NCBI GenBank assembly: GCA_019115825.1
Contig: DXCV01000003.1
Span: 1 to 45,669, forward strand
DNA length: 45,669 nt
Origin: Candidatus Bacteroides pullicola
GTDB taxonomy: Bacteria; Bacteroidota; Bacteroidia; Bacteroidales; Bacteroidaceae
Direction: 5' to 3'
Below are positions 1-8,336 of this stretch, piece by piece (position 1 is the stretch's first letter; each line of letters starts with the position of its first letter). The position numbers and the translations under genes are program-made. Below the pieces are notes generated by a model. That model did not search any database and was not told where the DNA came from. It saw nothing but the letters and a program-made list of their open reading frames with translations.

Positions 1-380
1 TGCTGCCGGGCGGGGGAGGCGTTCAATGCTTCGCCTATCTTCCTCAGCAGTTCGTCCGGGTTGACCGGTTTGGCCACGTAGTCGCACGCACCCAGTTTCA
101 TGGCTTGCACGGCGGACTGGATGTCGGCATAGCCCGTCATGATGATGAGGGGGATGGGCAGTTGCTTCTCGGCCAGCCAGCGGAGCAGGTCGGTGCCGTC
201 GTGGTCGGGCAGGCGAAGGTCGGACAGAATCAAATCCACGTCCTCCGTTTCGATATGCTTGCGGGCACGGGCCACATTGCTGGCCGAGGCCACTGCAAAG
301 CCTTGTTTTCCCAGCCACGTTTTCAGCATCATGCCATACGTGAGGTCGTCTTCTACGATTAAAATGGATTGCATTGCCAT
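1..380 (-). CDS. Response regulator, N-terminal receiver domain (partial, runs off left edge)
   Basis: Translating the minus strand from the ATG at 380 gives 126 codons with a complete receiver domain: acidic pair at D11/D12, phospho-acceptor D54 in LILSDLRLPD, T82 in the IIMTGYAD strand and K104 in AKPVNP. The output domain lies beyond the window. The spacing and style of the receiver resemble NtrC/AtoC-type (sigma-54 activator) regulators, but the AAA+ domain is not visible, so that class is inferred. A second ATG at 374 is a possible start. A -7 box for this gene lies at 404-411, divergent from the cyclophilin gene. The hybrid kinase at 4062 is a plausible partner in the same neighbourhood. 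Confidence is high for the receiver and low for the subclass. Confidence 0.85.
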   Translation of the reverse strand, partial: MAMQSILIVEDDLTYGMMLKTWLGKQGFAVASASNVARARKHIETEDVDLILSDLRLPDHDGTDLLRWLAEKQLPIPLIIMTGYADIQSAVQAMKLGACDYVAKPVNPDELLRKIGEALNASPARQ

Positions 381-403
381 CTCTTTAGGTTTCTTTTGCC
401 AGA

Positions 404-411
404 CAAAGGTA
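404..411 (-). promoter_or_regulatory. Bacteroidetes -7 box (TACCTTTG) for the response regulator
   Basis: The minus strand reads TACCTTTG, matching TAnnTTTG, 24 bp ahead of the start at 380. No clear TTTG lies 19 bp further upstream, so only the -7 half is supported. Confidence 0.5.
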
Positions 412-432
412 AGCGGTTTTGGCTGAAAGTCG

Positions 433-440
433 TATATTTG
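433..440 (+). promoter_or_regulatory. Bacteroidetes -7 box (TATATTTG) for the cyclophilin operon
   Basis: TATATTTG matches TAnnTTTG and ends 26 bp before the ATG at 467. It is divergent from the -7 box at 404-411, so the two promoters are packed into under 40 bp. The -33 element is not convincing. Confidence 0.55.
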
Positions 441-466
441 CAGGCTTAAATTAAACAAAAAGGAAA

Positions 467-1300
467 ATGAAACGAAACATTATTGTCATACTAACCCTAC
501 TCGTCTGCGGGCTGACCGCCTGCAAGCCGGGAGCAAATCAAGGAAAAATGGAAACAAAACTGAAGATTGAGACCACCGCGGGAGACATCGTGGTGAAGCT
601 CTACAACGAGACTCCGAAACACCGTGACAACTTCATCAAGCTGGCCAAGGAGGGCACGTATGACGGCACCCTCTTCCACCGGGTCATCAAGGACTTTATG
701 ATTCAGGCGGGCGACCCGCAGAGCAAGAACGCCCCCAAGGGCCAGGCGTTGGGACGGGGCGACGTGGGCTATACCATCCCCGCTGAGTTCGTTTATCCCC
801 AATACTTCCACAAGCGCGGAGCCTTGTCAGCCGCCCGCCAGGGGGACAATGTGAATCCGGAGAAGGAATCTTCGGGTTGTCAGTTCTACATCGTCACGGG
901 CAAGGTCTACAACGACCAGTCCCTGCTGGACATGGAGGAGCAAATCAACCAGATGCGCTTGCAAGGTGTGTTCAACGCATTGGCCCAGAAGCGTATGAAG
1001 GACATCTACAAGATGCGTCGCGAGGGCGACCAGGACGGCCTGATGCAACTGCAGGACGAACTGATAGAACAGGCCGAGAAGGAGTTGGCCGGCAAGCCCC
1101 GCTTCCAGTTCACGCCCGAGCAGGTGAAGGCTTACACCACCGTGGGCGGCACGCCCCACTTGGACGGCGAGTACACCGTCTTCGGCGAAGTGCTGGAAGG
1201 TATGGACGTGGTGGACAAAATCCAGCGCGTCAAGACCGACCGAAACGACCGCCCCGAGGAGAATGTAGTCATCAATAAGGTCACTGTCCTTGAAGATTAA
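467..1300 (+). CDS. Cyclophilin-type peptidyl-prolyl cis-trans isomerase, lipoprotein
   Basis: Predicted foldase that isomerises X-Pro bonds, anchored in the cell envelope. Residues 1-19 are a lipoprotein signal (hydrophobic stretch, lipobox LTAC with C19). The cyclophilin core follows, with FHRVIKDFMIQAGD at 70-83 (catalytic R72, Q80) and GCQFYIVTG at 137-145. A charged helical insertion at about 150-225 interrupts the fold before it resumes at GGTPHLDGEYTVFG, which makes the protein (277 aa) longer than a minimal cyclophilin. The next gene starts inside its last codons (11-bp overlap), so it is the first gene of an operon with the M16 peptidase and MATE exporter. Family assignment is secure; the client proteins are unknown. 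Confidence 0.93.
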   Translation: MKRNIIVILTLLVCGLTACKPGANQGKMETKLKIETTAGDIVVKLYNETPKHRDNFIKLAKEGTYDGTLFHRVIKDFMIQAGDPQSKNAPKGQALGRGDVGYTIPAEFVYPQYFHKRGALSAARQGDNVNPEKESSGCQFYIVTGKVYNDQSLLDMEEQINQMRLQGVFNALAQKRMKDIYKMRREGDQDGLMQLQDELIEQAEKELAGKPRFQFTPEQVKAYTTVGGTPHLDGEYTVFGEVLEGMDVVDKIQRVKTDRNDRPEENVVINKVTVLED

Positions 1301-2534
1301 CAAGCACATATTGGACAACGGCCTGCGGCTGGTGCACCACGAGGACACCACCACGCAGATGGTAGCGCTGAACATCGTCTATGATGTCGGCTCGCGCGAC
1401 GAGCATCCGGACCATACCGGTTTTGCTCATCTGTTCGAGCACCTGATGTTCGGCGGGTCGGTGCATATCCCCGACTATGACACCCCCTTGCAGCAGGCGG
1501 GCGGGGAGAACAACGCGTGGACCAACAACGACATCACCAACTACTACCTCACCGTGCCGCGCGCCAATGCCGAGACAGGCTTCTGGCTGGAGTCCGACCG
1601 TATGCTGGAGCTGGCCTTCAGCCCGCGGAGCCTGGAGGTGCAGCGCGGTGTGGTGATGGAGGAGTTCAAGCAGCGGTGCCTGAACCAGCCCTACGGCGAC
1701 GTGGGCCACCTGATGCGCCCCCTGGCCTACCGCGTGCATCCCTACCGCTGGCCCACCATCGGCAAGCAGCTGAGCCACATTGCCGATGCCACGCTGGACG
1801 AGGTGAAGGACTTCTTCTTCCGCCACTATGCCCCGAACAATGCCGTGCTGGCCGTGACGGGCAACCTGTCGTGGGACGAGACACGCCGCCTGGCCGACAA
1901 GTGGTTCGCCCCCATCCCCCGGCGCGACATCCCGGTGCGGAGGCTGCCGCAAGAGCCTGTGCAGACGGAGGAACGCCGCCTCACCGTCGAACGGAACGTG
2001 CCCCTCGATGCCTTGTACATGGCTTTCCGCATGTGCGGACGGGACGAGGCGGACTATTATGCCTTCGACATCCTGTCCGACATCCTGAGCAACGGGCGTT
2101 CCAGCCGCCTGACGCGCCGCCTGGTGCAGGAGCGGAAGCTGTTCTCCAACATCGATGCCTATATTTACGGTTCGCGCGACGCGGGCTTGCTGAACATCAG
2201 CGGGAGGCCCTCGGCGGGCGTCACGCTGGAAGAGGCCGAGGCTGCCGTGTGGGAGGAACTGGAGCGGCTGCGGGAAGAACCTGTGGAGCACCGTGAGCTG
2301 GAGAAGGTGAAGAACAAGTTCGAGTCCACCCAGATATTCGGCAACATCAACTACCTGAACGTGGCCACCAACCTTGCCTGGTTCGAGCTGACGGGCGAGG
2401 CGGAGGACATAGACCGCGAGGTGGGCCGCTACCGGGCCGTCTCGTCCGCCCAACTGAAGGACGTGGCACACCGGGCTTTCCGCCGTGAGAATGCCAATAT
2501 CCTGTATTACAAACGTCTTTCCAAAGAAGAATGA
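1290..2534 (+). CDS. M16 family zinc metallopeptidase (pitrilysin-like)
   Basis: The inverted zinc motif HLFEH (H47, E50, H51) is intact, followed by the typical GGENNAWTNNDITNYYLTVP region near 71-90. At 414 aa it is a single M16 unit (active N-half plus partner-like C-half) of the bacterial processing-peptidase type. No signal peptide is seen, so a cytoplasmic location is inferred. The start is TTG at 1290, overlapping the cyclophilin gene by 11 bp; it gives the natural N-terminus MKINKHILDNGLRLV, whereas a later ATG would cut into the domain. Its stop overlaps the MATE start (ATGA at 2531), indicating translational coupling. The substrate is unknown. Confidence 0.93.
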   Translation: MKINKHILDNGLRLVHHEDTTTQMVALNIVYDVGSRDEHPDHTGFAHLFEHLMFGGSVHIPDYDTPLQQAGGENNAWTNNDITNYYLTVPRANAETGFWLESDRMLELAFSPRSLEVQRGVVMEEFKQRCLNQPYGDVGHLMRPLAYRVHPYRWPTIGKQLSHIADATLDEVKDFFFRHYAPNNAVLAVTGNLSWDETRRLADKWFAPIPRRDIPVRRLPQEPVQTEERRLTVERNVPLDALYMAFRMCGRDEADYYAFDILSDILSNGRSSRLTRRLVQERKLFSNIDAYIYGSRDAGLLNISGRPSAGVTLEEAEAAVWEELERLREEPVEHRELEKVKNKFESTQIFGNINYLNVATNLAWFELTGEAEDIDREVGRYRAVSSAQLKDVAHRAFRRENANILYYKRLSKEE

Positions 2535-3895
2535 ACCGACTATTGCAGACATACGGTGCCCACTACCGCGCACTCTTCACGTTGGGGATGCCCATCGTGG
2601 TGGGGCAGCTGGGCGTCATCATCCTGGGCTTTGCCGACACGCTGATGGTGGGGCACCACAGCACCGTGGAACTGGGAGCCGCCTCGTTCGTCAACAACAT
2701 GTTCAACCTGTGCATCATCTTCAGCACCGGCTTCAGCTACGGGCTGACCCCCGTGGTGGGTTCCTTCTATGGCGGTCGCCGGTTTGCCGAGGCGGGTCTG
2801 TCCCTGCGGTGCAGCCTGGTGGCCAACACGCTGGTGGCCCTGCTGGAGATGGCGGTGATGACCGTCCTCTACCTGAACCTGGAGCGGCTGGGGCAGCCCG
2901 ACGAACTGATCCCCCTCATCAAGCCCTATTACCTGGTGTTGCTGGTGTCGCTGGTGTTCGTCATGCTGTTCAACGCCTTCAAGCAGTTCACGGACGGCAT
3001 CACGGACACGCAGACGGCCATGTGGATATTGCTGGGCGGCAATGCCTTGAACATCGTGGGCAACTACGTCCTCATCTATGGCAAATGCGGCTTCCCCGAG
3101 CTGGGGCTGCTGGGCGCCGGGCTGAGCACGTTGCTGTCCCGCATCGTGATGGTGGTGGTGTTCGCATGGATAGTGTTGCGTGCCCGCCGCTTCCGCCGCT
3201 ACCGGGTGGGCTTGCTGCGCCAGCGGTGGTCGTCCGTGCTGTTCCGCCGGCTCAATGCCTTGGGATGGCCCGTGGGCTTGCAGATGGGGATGGAGACGGC
3301 TTCGTTCAGCCTGAGCATCATCATGGTGGGCTGGCTGGGCACCATCGCCTTGGCCTCGCACCAGATTATGCTGACCATCTCGCAGTTCACCTTCATGATG
3401 TTCTACGGCATGGGGGCGGCGGTGGCCGTGCGCGTCAGCAATTACCACGGCGTGGGCGACGTGCAGAACGTGCGCCGCACGGCCAATGCGGGTTTCCACC
3501 TCATCCTGCTGATGGCGGTGGTGCTGCTGAGCATTGTCTTTGCCTGCCGCTATTCGGTGGCGGGGTGGTTCACGGACAGTGCCGAGGTGGCCGCGCTGGT
3601 GCCCGCCTTGTTCCTGCCTTTCTTGGTCTATCAGTTTGGCGACGGCCTGCAAATCACCTTCGCCAATGCCCTGCGCGGCATCGCGGACGTCAAACCGATG
3701 ATGCTGATGGCCTTCGTGGCCTATTTCATCGTCTCCTTGCCCGTGGGCTACCTGTTTGCCTTCGTGCTGGACTGGGGGCTGGTGGGCATCTGGACGGCAT
3801 TCCCCTTCGGGTTGACCACGGCAGGGGTCTTGTTCTGGCTTCGCTTCCGTAGTCAGACCCGTGTTGCACCCCTTGCTAGGAATCAATGCCAATGA
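2531..3895 (+). CDS. MATE family multidrug/Na+ antiporter
   Basis: A 454-aa polytopic inner-membrane protein with about twelve hydrophobic segments. The MATE N-terminal signature region is seen (GMPIVVGQLGVIILGFADTLMVG) and again, by internal symmetry, at the middle of the protein (GWPVGLQMGMETASFSLSIIMVG). It would export cationic drugs or metabolites in exchange for Na+ or H+. It starts in the ATGA overlap with the M16 gene. The last five codons and the TGA stop are part of the first unit of a 23-bp tandem array (3881-3995), so the C-terminal residues RNQCQ are probably repeat-derived. Family call secure, substrate unknown. Confidence 0.93.
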   Translation: MNRLLQTYGAHYRALFTLGMPIVVGQLGVIILGFADTLMVGHHSTVELGAASFVNNMFNLCIIFSTGFSYGLTPVVGSFYGGRRFAEAGLSLRCSLVANTLVALLEMAVMTVLYLNLERLGQPDELIPLIKPYYLVLLVSLVFVMLFNAFKQFTDGITDTQTAMWILLGGNALNIVGNYVLIYGKCGFPELGLLGAGLSTLLSRIVMVVVFAWIVLRARRFRRYRVGLLRQRWSSVLFRRLNALGWPVGLQMGMETASFSLSIIMVGWLGTIALASHQIMLTISQFTFMMFYGMGAAVAVRVSNYHGVGDVQNVRRTANAGFHLILLMAVVLLSIVFACRYSVAGWFTDSAEVAALVPALFLPFLVYQFGDGLQITFANALRGIADVKPMMLMAFVAYFIVSLPVGYLFAFVLDWGLVGIWTAFPFGLTTAGVLFWLRFRSQTRVAPLARNQCQ

Positions 3896-3995
3896 TTCCC
3901 CCCAGTCAATACCAATGATTCCCCCCAATCAATGCCAATGATTCCTCCCAATCAATGCCAATGATTCCTCCCAATCAATGCCAATGATTCCTAGA
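3881..3995. repeat. Five 23-bp tandem repeats, each with an inverted repeat, starting in the MATE stop codon
   Basis: Five units of exactly 23 bp (3881, 3904, 3927, 3950, 3973) have the core AATCAATGCCAATGATTCC followed by CCCC or TCCC. Within each unit GAATCA and TGATTC form inverted arms around a 7-bp centre (unit 2 is slightly diverged). The first unit supplies the last MATE codons and its TGA. Just after the array, 3999-4012 reads GTGCCACCTTTT, the complement of a motif found again at 29918-29958. There are no spacers, so this is not a CRISPR array. Confidence 0.9.
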
Positions 3996-4061
3996 ACCAG
4001 TGCCACCTTTTCCTAACTTCGTTGTAGCTGATGTCTAAACATACTATACTAGCAATGGATT

Positions 4062-6362
4062 ATGAATAATGTATCCCGATTCAAGGTCATCGTCAGTTAT
4101 GCGGCGTTGTTGGCGGTGTTGTTTTTCTCCCTCTACTTCGTGCATAGGGAGATGGGCGTCCTTATGCAGACCGACGGGCACGACGAGCAGTGGGTGGACA
4201 GCCTGTCCGCATTGTTGCAAGAGAAAGACGAGAACACCGTCCGCATTCTGCGCACCCTAACCGAGGTGAACGACAGCTTGATTTCCACCACCGAAATAGA
4301 GGATATTCTCACGAATCCGGACACCATGCCGATGCAGCCCCGCGTGCAACGGAGGTTGGTGCATCACCGGGATACGGTGGTGACGCCCCCTTCGCCCCGA
4401 CAGAAAAAGGGGTTCTTCAAGCGGCTTCGCGAGGCTTTCTCGCCCCCCGAGCCGGATTCGTCCATCCAGGTGAAGTCTTCGGTGGAATACATCGTGGACA
4501 CGCTGGAGGAGGCATATAATCCCGTGGATTCCCTGCAAGCCCGTCTGCGTGAGGTGGTGCGGCGCGAGCGGGAGGTGAACACCGTCATCAGCCACCGCAA
4601 GCAACGTCTGCAAGCCGTCAATGCCCGGCTGACGGTCCGCATAGACTCTCTGTTGAAGCAGTATGAGGAGGAAACCCTGCAACAAGTGCGGGCCGACGCC
4701 AAGCGCCGGATGGAGTTGCGCCATAGCTCCGCCCGTACCGTCGGGGCCATTGCGGTGGGTGCCGTGTTGCTGGCTGCCCTCTTTGCGCTATTGATAGGGC
4801 GCGACATTGCCCGCAACAACCGCTATCGGCGCGAGTTGGAGGAAGCCCGCCGCAAGGCCGAAGACCTGCTGGCCGTGCGCGAGCAGCTGATGCTGGCCAT
4901 CACGCATGATTTCAAGGCACCGCTGGGCTCCATCATTGGCTATGCCGACCTGTTGGCCCGCCTCACCGTGGACGGTCGTCAGCGGTTCTACCTGGACAAT
5001 ATGAAGCAGTCGTCGCAGCACCTGTTGAGGTTGGTTACCGACCTGCTGGATTTCCATCGTCTGGATCTCCACAAGGTCGAGGTACACCGTGTCCCCTTCC
5101 ATCCGGCTCGTCTGTTGGAGGAAATCTGCACCAGCTTCCGGCCGCTGACGTCGGACAAGGGTTTGGCGCTGCATTGCCGGTTGGCGGCGGAGCTGTCTGC
5201 CGCGTATGTCTGCGATCCCCAGCGGTTGCGGCAGATAGTCAACAATCTCTTGTCCAATGCCGTGAAGTTCACTGAGCGGGGTGACGTCACCCTTTCCGCC
5301 ACATACGGGGATGGTCATCTGGTCGTGTCTGTGGCCGACACCGGCTGTGGCATGAAGCCGGAGGACCGCGAACGCATCTTCCAGGAGTTCACCCGTCTGC
5401 CCGATGCACAGGGTCAGGAGGGATTCGGCCTGGGATTGTCCATTGTGCGGATGCTGGTGCAATTGCTGGGTGGCACCATCGCAGTGGAGAGCGAACCGGG
5501 CAAGGGCAGTGTTTTCACCGTCCGCATCCCGATGCCCCGGACGCAAGAGGCGGCGGTGGAAGAGTCGGCGCCCGTTTCGGAGGACCTTCCGGTGCCCGGC
5601 GCCTGCCGCTTGTTGCTGATAGACGATGACCGTATCCAACTCACGCTGACTTCGGCCATGCTGAAGCAGCAGGGCATCCTCTCGGTGTCGTGCCTGCAAG
5701 TGGACGAATTGCTGGACGCCTTGCGTTCCGGCGGGCATTTTGATGCCTTGTTGACCGATGTGCAGATGCCTGCCATGAACGGGTTTGAACTCCTGCATCT
5801 GCTCCGTGCGTCCAATATTCCGTTGGCGAAGGACATTCCCGTTATTGCCGTCACGGCCCGAAGTGACCTGCGGCAGGAGGACTTTGTGGCTCATGGCTTT
5901 GCCGGTTGCCTGCACAAGCCTTTCACGATGCGCGAGTTGCGGGAAGTGTTGGCCCGTGTCGGGGACATCCCGTCCATACTGCCCCCGGCGGAAACGATGG
6001 ATGCCCCGGCTGTTGCCAAGGGTGGGCTGGACTTTTCCGCCTTGACCGCTTTCTCCGGCGATGATGAGGAGGCGGCCCGCTCCATTGTGGAGAGTTTCGT
6101 GGCGGAAACCCGCCAAAACCTTCTCCGTCTTCGCGAAGCCTTGGGACAGGCCGATGTGGACACACTGGCCGCCGTGGCGCACAAGATGATACCGCTGTTC
6201 ACGCTGATAGGGGCCGGGCAGACTGTGGACCGGTTGCGTCAGCTGGAGGCGGCGAAAGGAAGTCCTTGGGAAGAAGACTTGGCGAAGGTGGCGGAACAGG
6301 TGCAGGGCGAGGTGGAAGAAATATTGAAAGAAGCAGAGCAAACAAATAAGGATAGCTTATGA
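4062..6362 (+). CDS. Hybrid sensor histidine kinase with receiver and HPt domains
   Basis: A 766-aa phosphorelay protein. Order seen: TM1 (about 8-27), extracytoplasmic or coiled region, TM2 (about 227-246), linker helix, HisKA with H282 in ITHDFKAPLG, HATPase_c with N box NNLLSNAVKF (394-403) and G boxes DTGCGM and GFGLGLS. A receiver follows with acidic DDD at 521-523, acceptor D566, T598 and K619, then an HPt domain with H707 in AVAHKM. All phosphotransfer residues are present, so a His-Asp-His relay to a separate response regulator is expected; the regulator at the left edge is a candidate. The stop overlaps the next start (ATGA at 6359). The signal is unknown. Confidence 0.95.
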   Translation: MNNVSRFKVIVSYAALLAVLFFSLYFVHREMGVLMQTDGHDEQWVDSLSALLQEKDENTVRILRTLTEVNDSLISTTEIEDILTNPDTMPMQPRVQRRLVHHRDTVVTPPSPRQKKGFFKRLREAFSPPEPDSSIQVKSSVEYIVDTLEEAYNPVDSLQARLREVVRREREVNTVISHRKQRLQAVNARLTVRIDSLLKQYEEETLQQVRADAKRRMELRHSSARTVGAIAVGAVLLAALFALLIGRDIARNNRYRRELEEARRKAEDLLAVREQLMLAITHDFKAPLGSIIGYADLLARLTVDGRQRFYLDNMKQSSQHLLRLVTDLLDFHRLDLHKVEVHRVPFHPARLLEEICTSFRPLTSDKGLALHCRLAAELSAAYVCDPQRLRQIVNNLLSNAVKFTERGDVTLSATYGDGHLVVSVADTGCGMKPEDRERIFQEFTRLPDAQGQEGFGLGLSIVRMLVQLLGGTIAVESEPGKGSVFTVRIPMPRTQEAAVEESAPVSEDLPVPGACRLLLIDDDRIQLTLTSAMLKQQGILSVSCLQVDELLDALRSGGHFDALLTDVQMPAMNGFELLHLLRASNIPLAKDIPVIAVTARSDLRQEDFVAHGFAGCLHKPFTMRELREVLARVGDIPSILPPAETMDAPAVAKGGLDFSALTAFSGDDEEAARSIVESFVAETRQNLLRLREALGQADVDTLAAVAHKMIPLFTLIGAGQTVDRLRQLEAAKGSPWEEDLAKVAEQVQGEVEEILKEAEQTNKDSL

Positions 6363-7504
6363 AACAGATGAAGACAGCTTGTATAGGTTTCGGATATCGC
6401 GGCAAACAGCTTTTCGGTCTCATGCGCCGGATACCTTTCTTCCGGCTGGTGGCCGTGGCCGATCCTTGTCTGGAGATGAAGGGCGTGCCCGACGGCATCG
6501 CCTGTTACGACCGGGGTCCCGATGACTATCTGCGGATGCTGGACGAGCAACGGCCGCAATTGGTCGTGGTGGCCTCGCCCTGGGCGTTGCATGTGTGCCA
6601 TGCTTTGGCTTGTGTCCGGGCGGGCTGCCACGTGGCTCTCGAAATCAAGGGCGGACTGGCCGAGGGCGAGTACACCCCGTTGTCCGACTTGCTCCGGCAG
6701 ACGGGGCTTCGGCTCTTTCCGTTGGAGAATACGCTCTTCCGGCGGGACATATTGTCTATATATAATATGGTGCAGGCTGGCGTGCTGGGCGAAGTGGTCC
6801 ACCTGCGGGGCGGTTACCGGCACGACCTGCGCGACATCCTGCTGGACGATGAAGGCCATCTGGGCAACCGTCGGCATACGGAGAGCGTATGGCGGGCCCG
6901 TTTCTACCAAGAGGAGAATGGCGATGTCTATCCCACGCATGGCCTGGCTCCCTTGTGTCTGATAGGCGGCATCAACCGCACCGACCGCATCAACCGCCTA
7001 ACTTCCTTCGCCTCGAAACCCGCCGGGATGCTGCACCGCATCCGTGAGTTGGGGGGCGATGACCGTGTACGCATTACCCTGGGCGATGTGGTCATTACTC
7101 AGTTGGAGACCGAGCGGGGCGTGCTCGTCACGCTGACCCATGACACCACCTTGCCCCGTCCGCGCAGCCTGGACTTCGAGGTGCAGGGCACCAAGGGGCT
7201 GTGGCAAGGCGATACCCACCGCATTTATGTGGAAGGCCCCGACAGAGCCGAGCGTTGGGAAGACGATGCCCCTTGGTTGGCCCGCTATGAGCATCCCTAT
7301 TGGACACGCTGGGGACAAGAGGCCTTGGAGGCGGACCGTCACCACGAGGGCATGGATTACGTGATGCTGAAGGCCGTGGAGGAAGACCTCTCCGGCGGTG
7401 TGCCCTATCCCGCCACAGCGGACGACCTGGCCTTGTGGACGGCCGTGACACCCTTGTCCGAGCGTTCGATAGCCGGGCGATGCACTGTGGATTTCCAGTA
7501 CTAA
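6359..7504 (+). CDS. Gfo/Idh/MocA family NAD(P)-dependent oxidoreductase
   Basis: A 381-aa dehydrogenase-like protein with an N-terminal Rossmann motif GFGYRG (residues 10-15) and ADP-binding acidic residue after VAVAD. The usual catalytic EKP is replaced here by EIKGG (95-99), which keeps E and K but shifts their spacing; this is seen in some carbohydrate-acting subfamilies. The second half has the expected alpha/beta substrate domain (for example the segment around MVQAGVLGEVVHLRGGY). It is translationally coupled to the hybrid kinase (ATGA), an unusual pairing that could mean the kinase responds to sugar or glycoside metabolism (inference). The substrate cannot be named. Confidence 0.85.
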   Translation: MKQMKTACIGFGYRGKQLFGLMRRIPFFRLVAVADPCLEMKGVPDGIACYDRGPDDYLRMLDEQRPQLVVVASPWALHVCHALACVRAGCHVALEIKGGLAEGEYTPLSDLLRQTGLRLFPLENTLFRRDILSIYNMVQAGVLGEVVHLRGGYRHDLRDILLDDEGHLGNRRHTESVWRARFYQEENGDVYPTHGLAPLCLIGGINRTDRINRLTSFASKPAGMLHRIRELGGDDRVRITLGDVVITQLETERGVLVTLTHDTTLPRPRSLDFEVQGTKGLWQGDTHRIYVEGPDRAERWEDDAPWLARYEHPYWTRWGQEALEADRHHEGMDYVMLKAVEEDLSGGVPYPATADDLALWTAVTPLSERSIAGRCTVDFQY

Positions 7505-7536
7505 ACAATTTCGAATAACAATTAAACAAATTTATC

Positions 7537-7917
7537 ATGGCAATAGAACATAAATGCAAGATTACGGTACTTGAATGCAAATGCTTCAAGGACTATCAGG
7601 AGAAATATCTGGCCGACCCGGCAAGCGGGCCTTGCCCTTGTTTCAAACCCGGCGATGAGTTCCTGCTGGAACGCACGGCTTCCAGGGACGATTTCTGGCA
7701 TATGCTTGACGGGAAATTCTGCTCCGAAGCCTGGGATGCCATTAGCCGGTATGTATATGCCGCCTTGCAGGGGGGCAGCATCATGAAAGGCTGGACGAAC
7801 GATGAAAAGATGATGATAGCGTGCTGTTCCGACGGTACGCGCCCTGTCATCTTCAAGATAGAGCGCATTGACGTGGAAGTGGATGAAGCCACCTCGCCGA
7901 CGGGAACATCAAAATAA
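7537..7917 (+). CDS. TIGR04076 family protein (uncharacterised, Cys-rich)
   Basis: This 126-aa protein shows the features I associate with the TIGR04076 family: CKITVLECKC near the N-terminus, CPCFKPGDEF (33-42), FCSEAWDAISRYV (61-73) and MMIACCSDGTRPVIFKIERI (92-111). Eight cysteines (7, 14, 16, 33, 35, 62, 96, 97) suggest metal binding or redox chemistry, but no function is established to my knowledge. It heads a three-gene cassette with FKBP (11-bp gap) and an MBL-fold hydrolase (9-bp gap). Base composition and Shine-Dalgarno use in the cassette look different from the flanking genes. Confidence 0.8.
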   Translation: MAIEHKCKITVLECKCFKDYQEKYLADPASGPCPCFKPGDEFLLERTASRDDFWHMLDGKFCSEAWDAISRYVYAALQGGSIMKGWTNDEKMMIACCSDGTRPVIFKIERIDVEVDEATSPTGTSK

Positions 7918-7928
7918 GACTGTCCGGT

Positions 7929-8327
7929 ATGAACAAAAGGGAATACGCACAAGTCAACAAGGATTGGCTTGCACAAAAATCTCAGGAAGAAGGGGTGAGG
8001 ACACTTCCCAAGGGTATCTGCTACAAAGTCCTTGCAGAAGGGAAAGCCGACGGCAGACATCCGAATCCGCGCAGCATCGTGACCGCGCACTACACCGGAC
8101 GGACGATTGACGGGCGGCAGTTTGACAGCAGCCGTGGTGGTGCACCGCTAGCCATCCGCCTTTGCGACCTCATCGAAGGATGGATCATCGTCATGCAGCA
8201 GATGTGCGTGGGAGATAAGTGGGAAGTCTACATCCCGGCGGAAATGGGTTACGGCAGGTTTTCTCAGCCAGGCATCCCCGCTAATTCCACACTGGTATTT
8301 GAAATCGAACTTTTAAGTATAGTGTAA
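7929..8327 (+). CDS. FKBP-type peptidyl-prolyl cis-trans isomerase
   Basis: This 132-aa cytoplasmic protein has a single FKBP domain. It shows VTAHYTGRTIDGRQFDSS (about 66-83), LIEGWIIVMQQMCVGDKWEVYIPAEMGYG and the closing strand IPANSTLVFEIELLSI. The N-terminal 40 residues form a short lead-in typical of small bacterial FKBPs. It lies between the TIGR04076-like and MBL-fold genes with very short gaps, so co-transcription is likely. There is no signal peptide, unlike most Bacteroides FKBPs, which are lipoproteins or periplasmic; this fits the idea that the cassette was acquired. Confidence 0.9.
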   Translation: MNKREYAQVNKDWLAQKSQEEGVRTLPKGICYKVLAEGKADGRHPNPRSIVTAHYTGRTIDGRQFDSSRGGAPLAIRLCDLIEGWIIVMQQMCVGDKWEVYIPAEMGYGRFSQPGIPANSTLVFEIELLSIV

Positions 8328-8336
8328 GGGGAGGTC

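Noticed and set aside
2485..3852. Overlapping 455-codon frame in the MATE region
   Set aside because: Shadow of the MATE gene in another frame; its residues are Ala/Gly/Arg/His-rich without any domain.
3881..3995. CRISPR-like array
   Set aside because: Units are contiguous without spacers, too short, and no cas genes are near.
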